Shown here one piece after another: positions 13,066 through 13,113 of a stretch of 13,113 bases of DNA. Every line of letters begins with the position of its first letter. Within the stretch, counting starts at the first letter, position 1. The position numbers were made by a program, and so were the translations under genes. The notes beneath the pieces were generated by a model that saw nothing but the letters and a program-made list of their open reading frames with translations, made no database searches and was not told the DNA's origin. Origin of the DNA: Pseudomonadota bacterium (lineage in GTDB: Bacteria; Pseudomonadota; Alphaproteobacteria; Caulobacterales; Caulobacteraceae); contig JAEZHG010000262.1 of assembly GCA_023436945.1 (NCBI GenBank), positions 1-13,113 on the forward strand, given 5' to 3'.

Positions 13066-13096
13066 GGCTGCGGATTTCGGTCCGCAGCCTTTTTTT
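13066..13096 (+). terminator. Rho-independent terminator after the receptor gene
   Basis: GGCTGCGGA (13066-13074) and TCCGCAGCC (13081-13089) form a perfect 9-bp GC-rich stem around TTTCGG, followed by seven T (13090-13096). It begins 20 bases after the receptor stop codon. Confidence 0.95.
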
Positions 13097-13113
13097 AGCA
13101 GGGTCCCGCTTAG

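Overview
The window looks like accessory catabolic DNA from an alphaproteobacterium, most likely Caulobacterales or Sphingomonadales. The reasons are the moderately high GC, the large TonB-dependent receptor with a 'DDVVVTARR...DVPIAVTAV' start typical of those orders, and the density of oxidoreductases without ABC or MFS transporters. No rRNA, tRNA, CRISPR array, insertion sequence or phage gene is visible. There is no gap over 300 bases; the longest non-coding stretches are the regulatory intergenic regions described below.

Layout. (1) 2-3190 (+): a tight three-gene unit. It holds an aldehyde dehydrogenase of the alpha-ketoglutarate-semialdehyde type (5' end outside the window), a beta-hydroxyacid dehydrogenase closest in motifs to sulfolactaldehyde reductase YihU, and an aldo/keto reductase. 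A hairpin-rich stretch follows, then a convergent sugar-phosphate-isomerase-like TIM barrel (3307-4098, -). (2) 4214-7667 (+): a possible VOC-fold protein of unknown function, an SDR resembling 3-alpha-hydroxysteroid dehydrogenase, and a 640-residue Baeyer-Villiger monooxygenase of the 4-hydroxyacetophenone monooxygenase type, closed by a strong terminator. (3) 7703-9180: a classical SDR (-) divergent from a TetR regulator (+). (4) 9278-10621: a SnoaL/BaiE-like small protein (+) meeting a DHRS1-like SDR (-) end to end. (5) 10790-13045 (+): a TonB-dependent outer-membrane receptor with its own terminator.

The clearest unexplained structure is regulatory. A 15-base element, TCATACAAATGTTCA, occurs exactly twice, just upstream of the VOC-like gene and of the monooxygenase gene. 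Its 11-base core recurs, inverted, inside a perfect 7-6-7 palindrome between the divergent SDR and tetR genes. A degenerate version lies between the DHRS1-like SDR and the receptor gene. This suggests that the TetR protein controls a local regulon: receptor (uptake), SDRs (alcohol/ketone interconversion), the Baeyer-Villiger monooxygenase (ketone to ester or lactone) and the VOC-like and SnoaL-like proteins. The substrate cannot be read from sequence. A cyclic or polycyclic ketone (terpenoid or steroid-like) or an aryl ketone fits the enzymes present. No ester or lactone hydrolase lies in the window, so the pathway is incomplete here. The first three-gene unit has no visible operator copy and may belong to a separate aldehyde or sugar-acid pathway.
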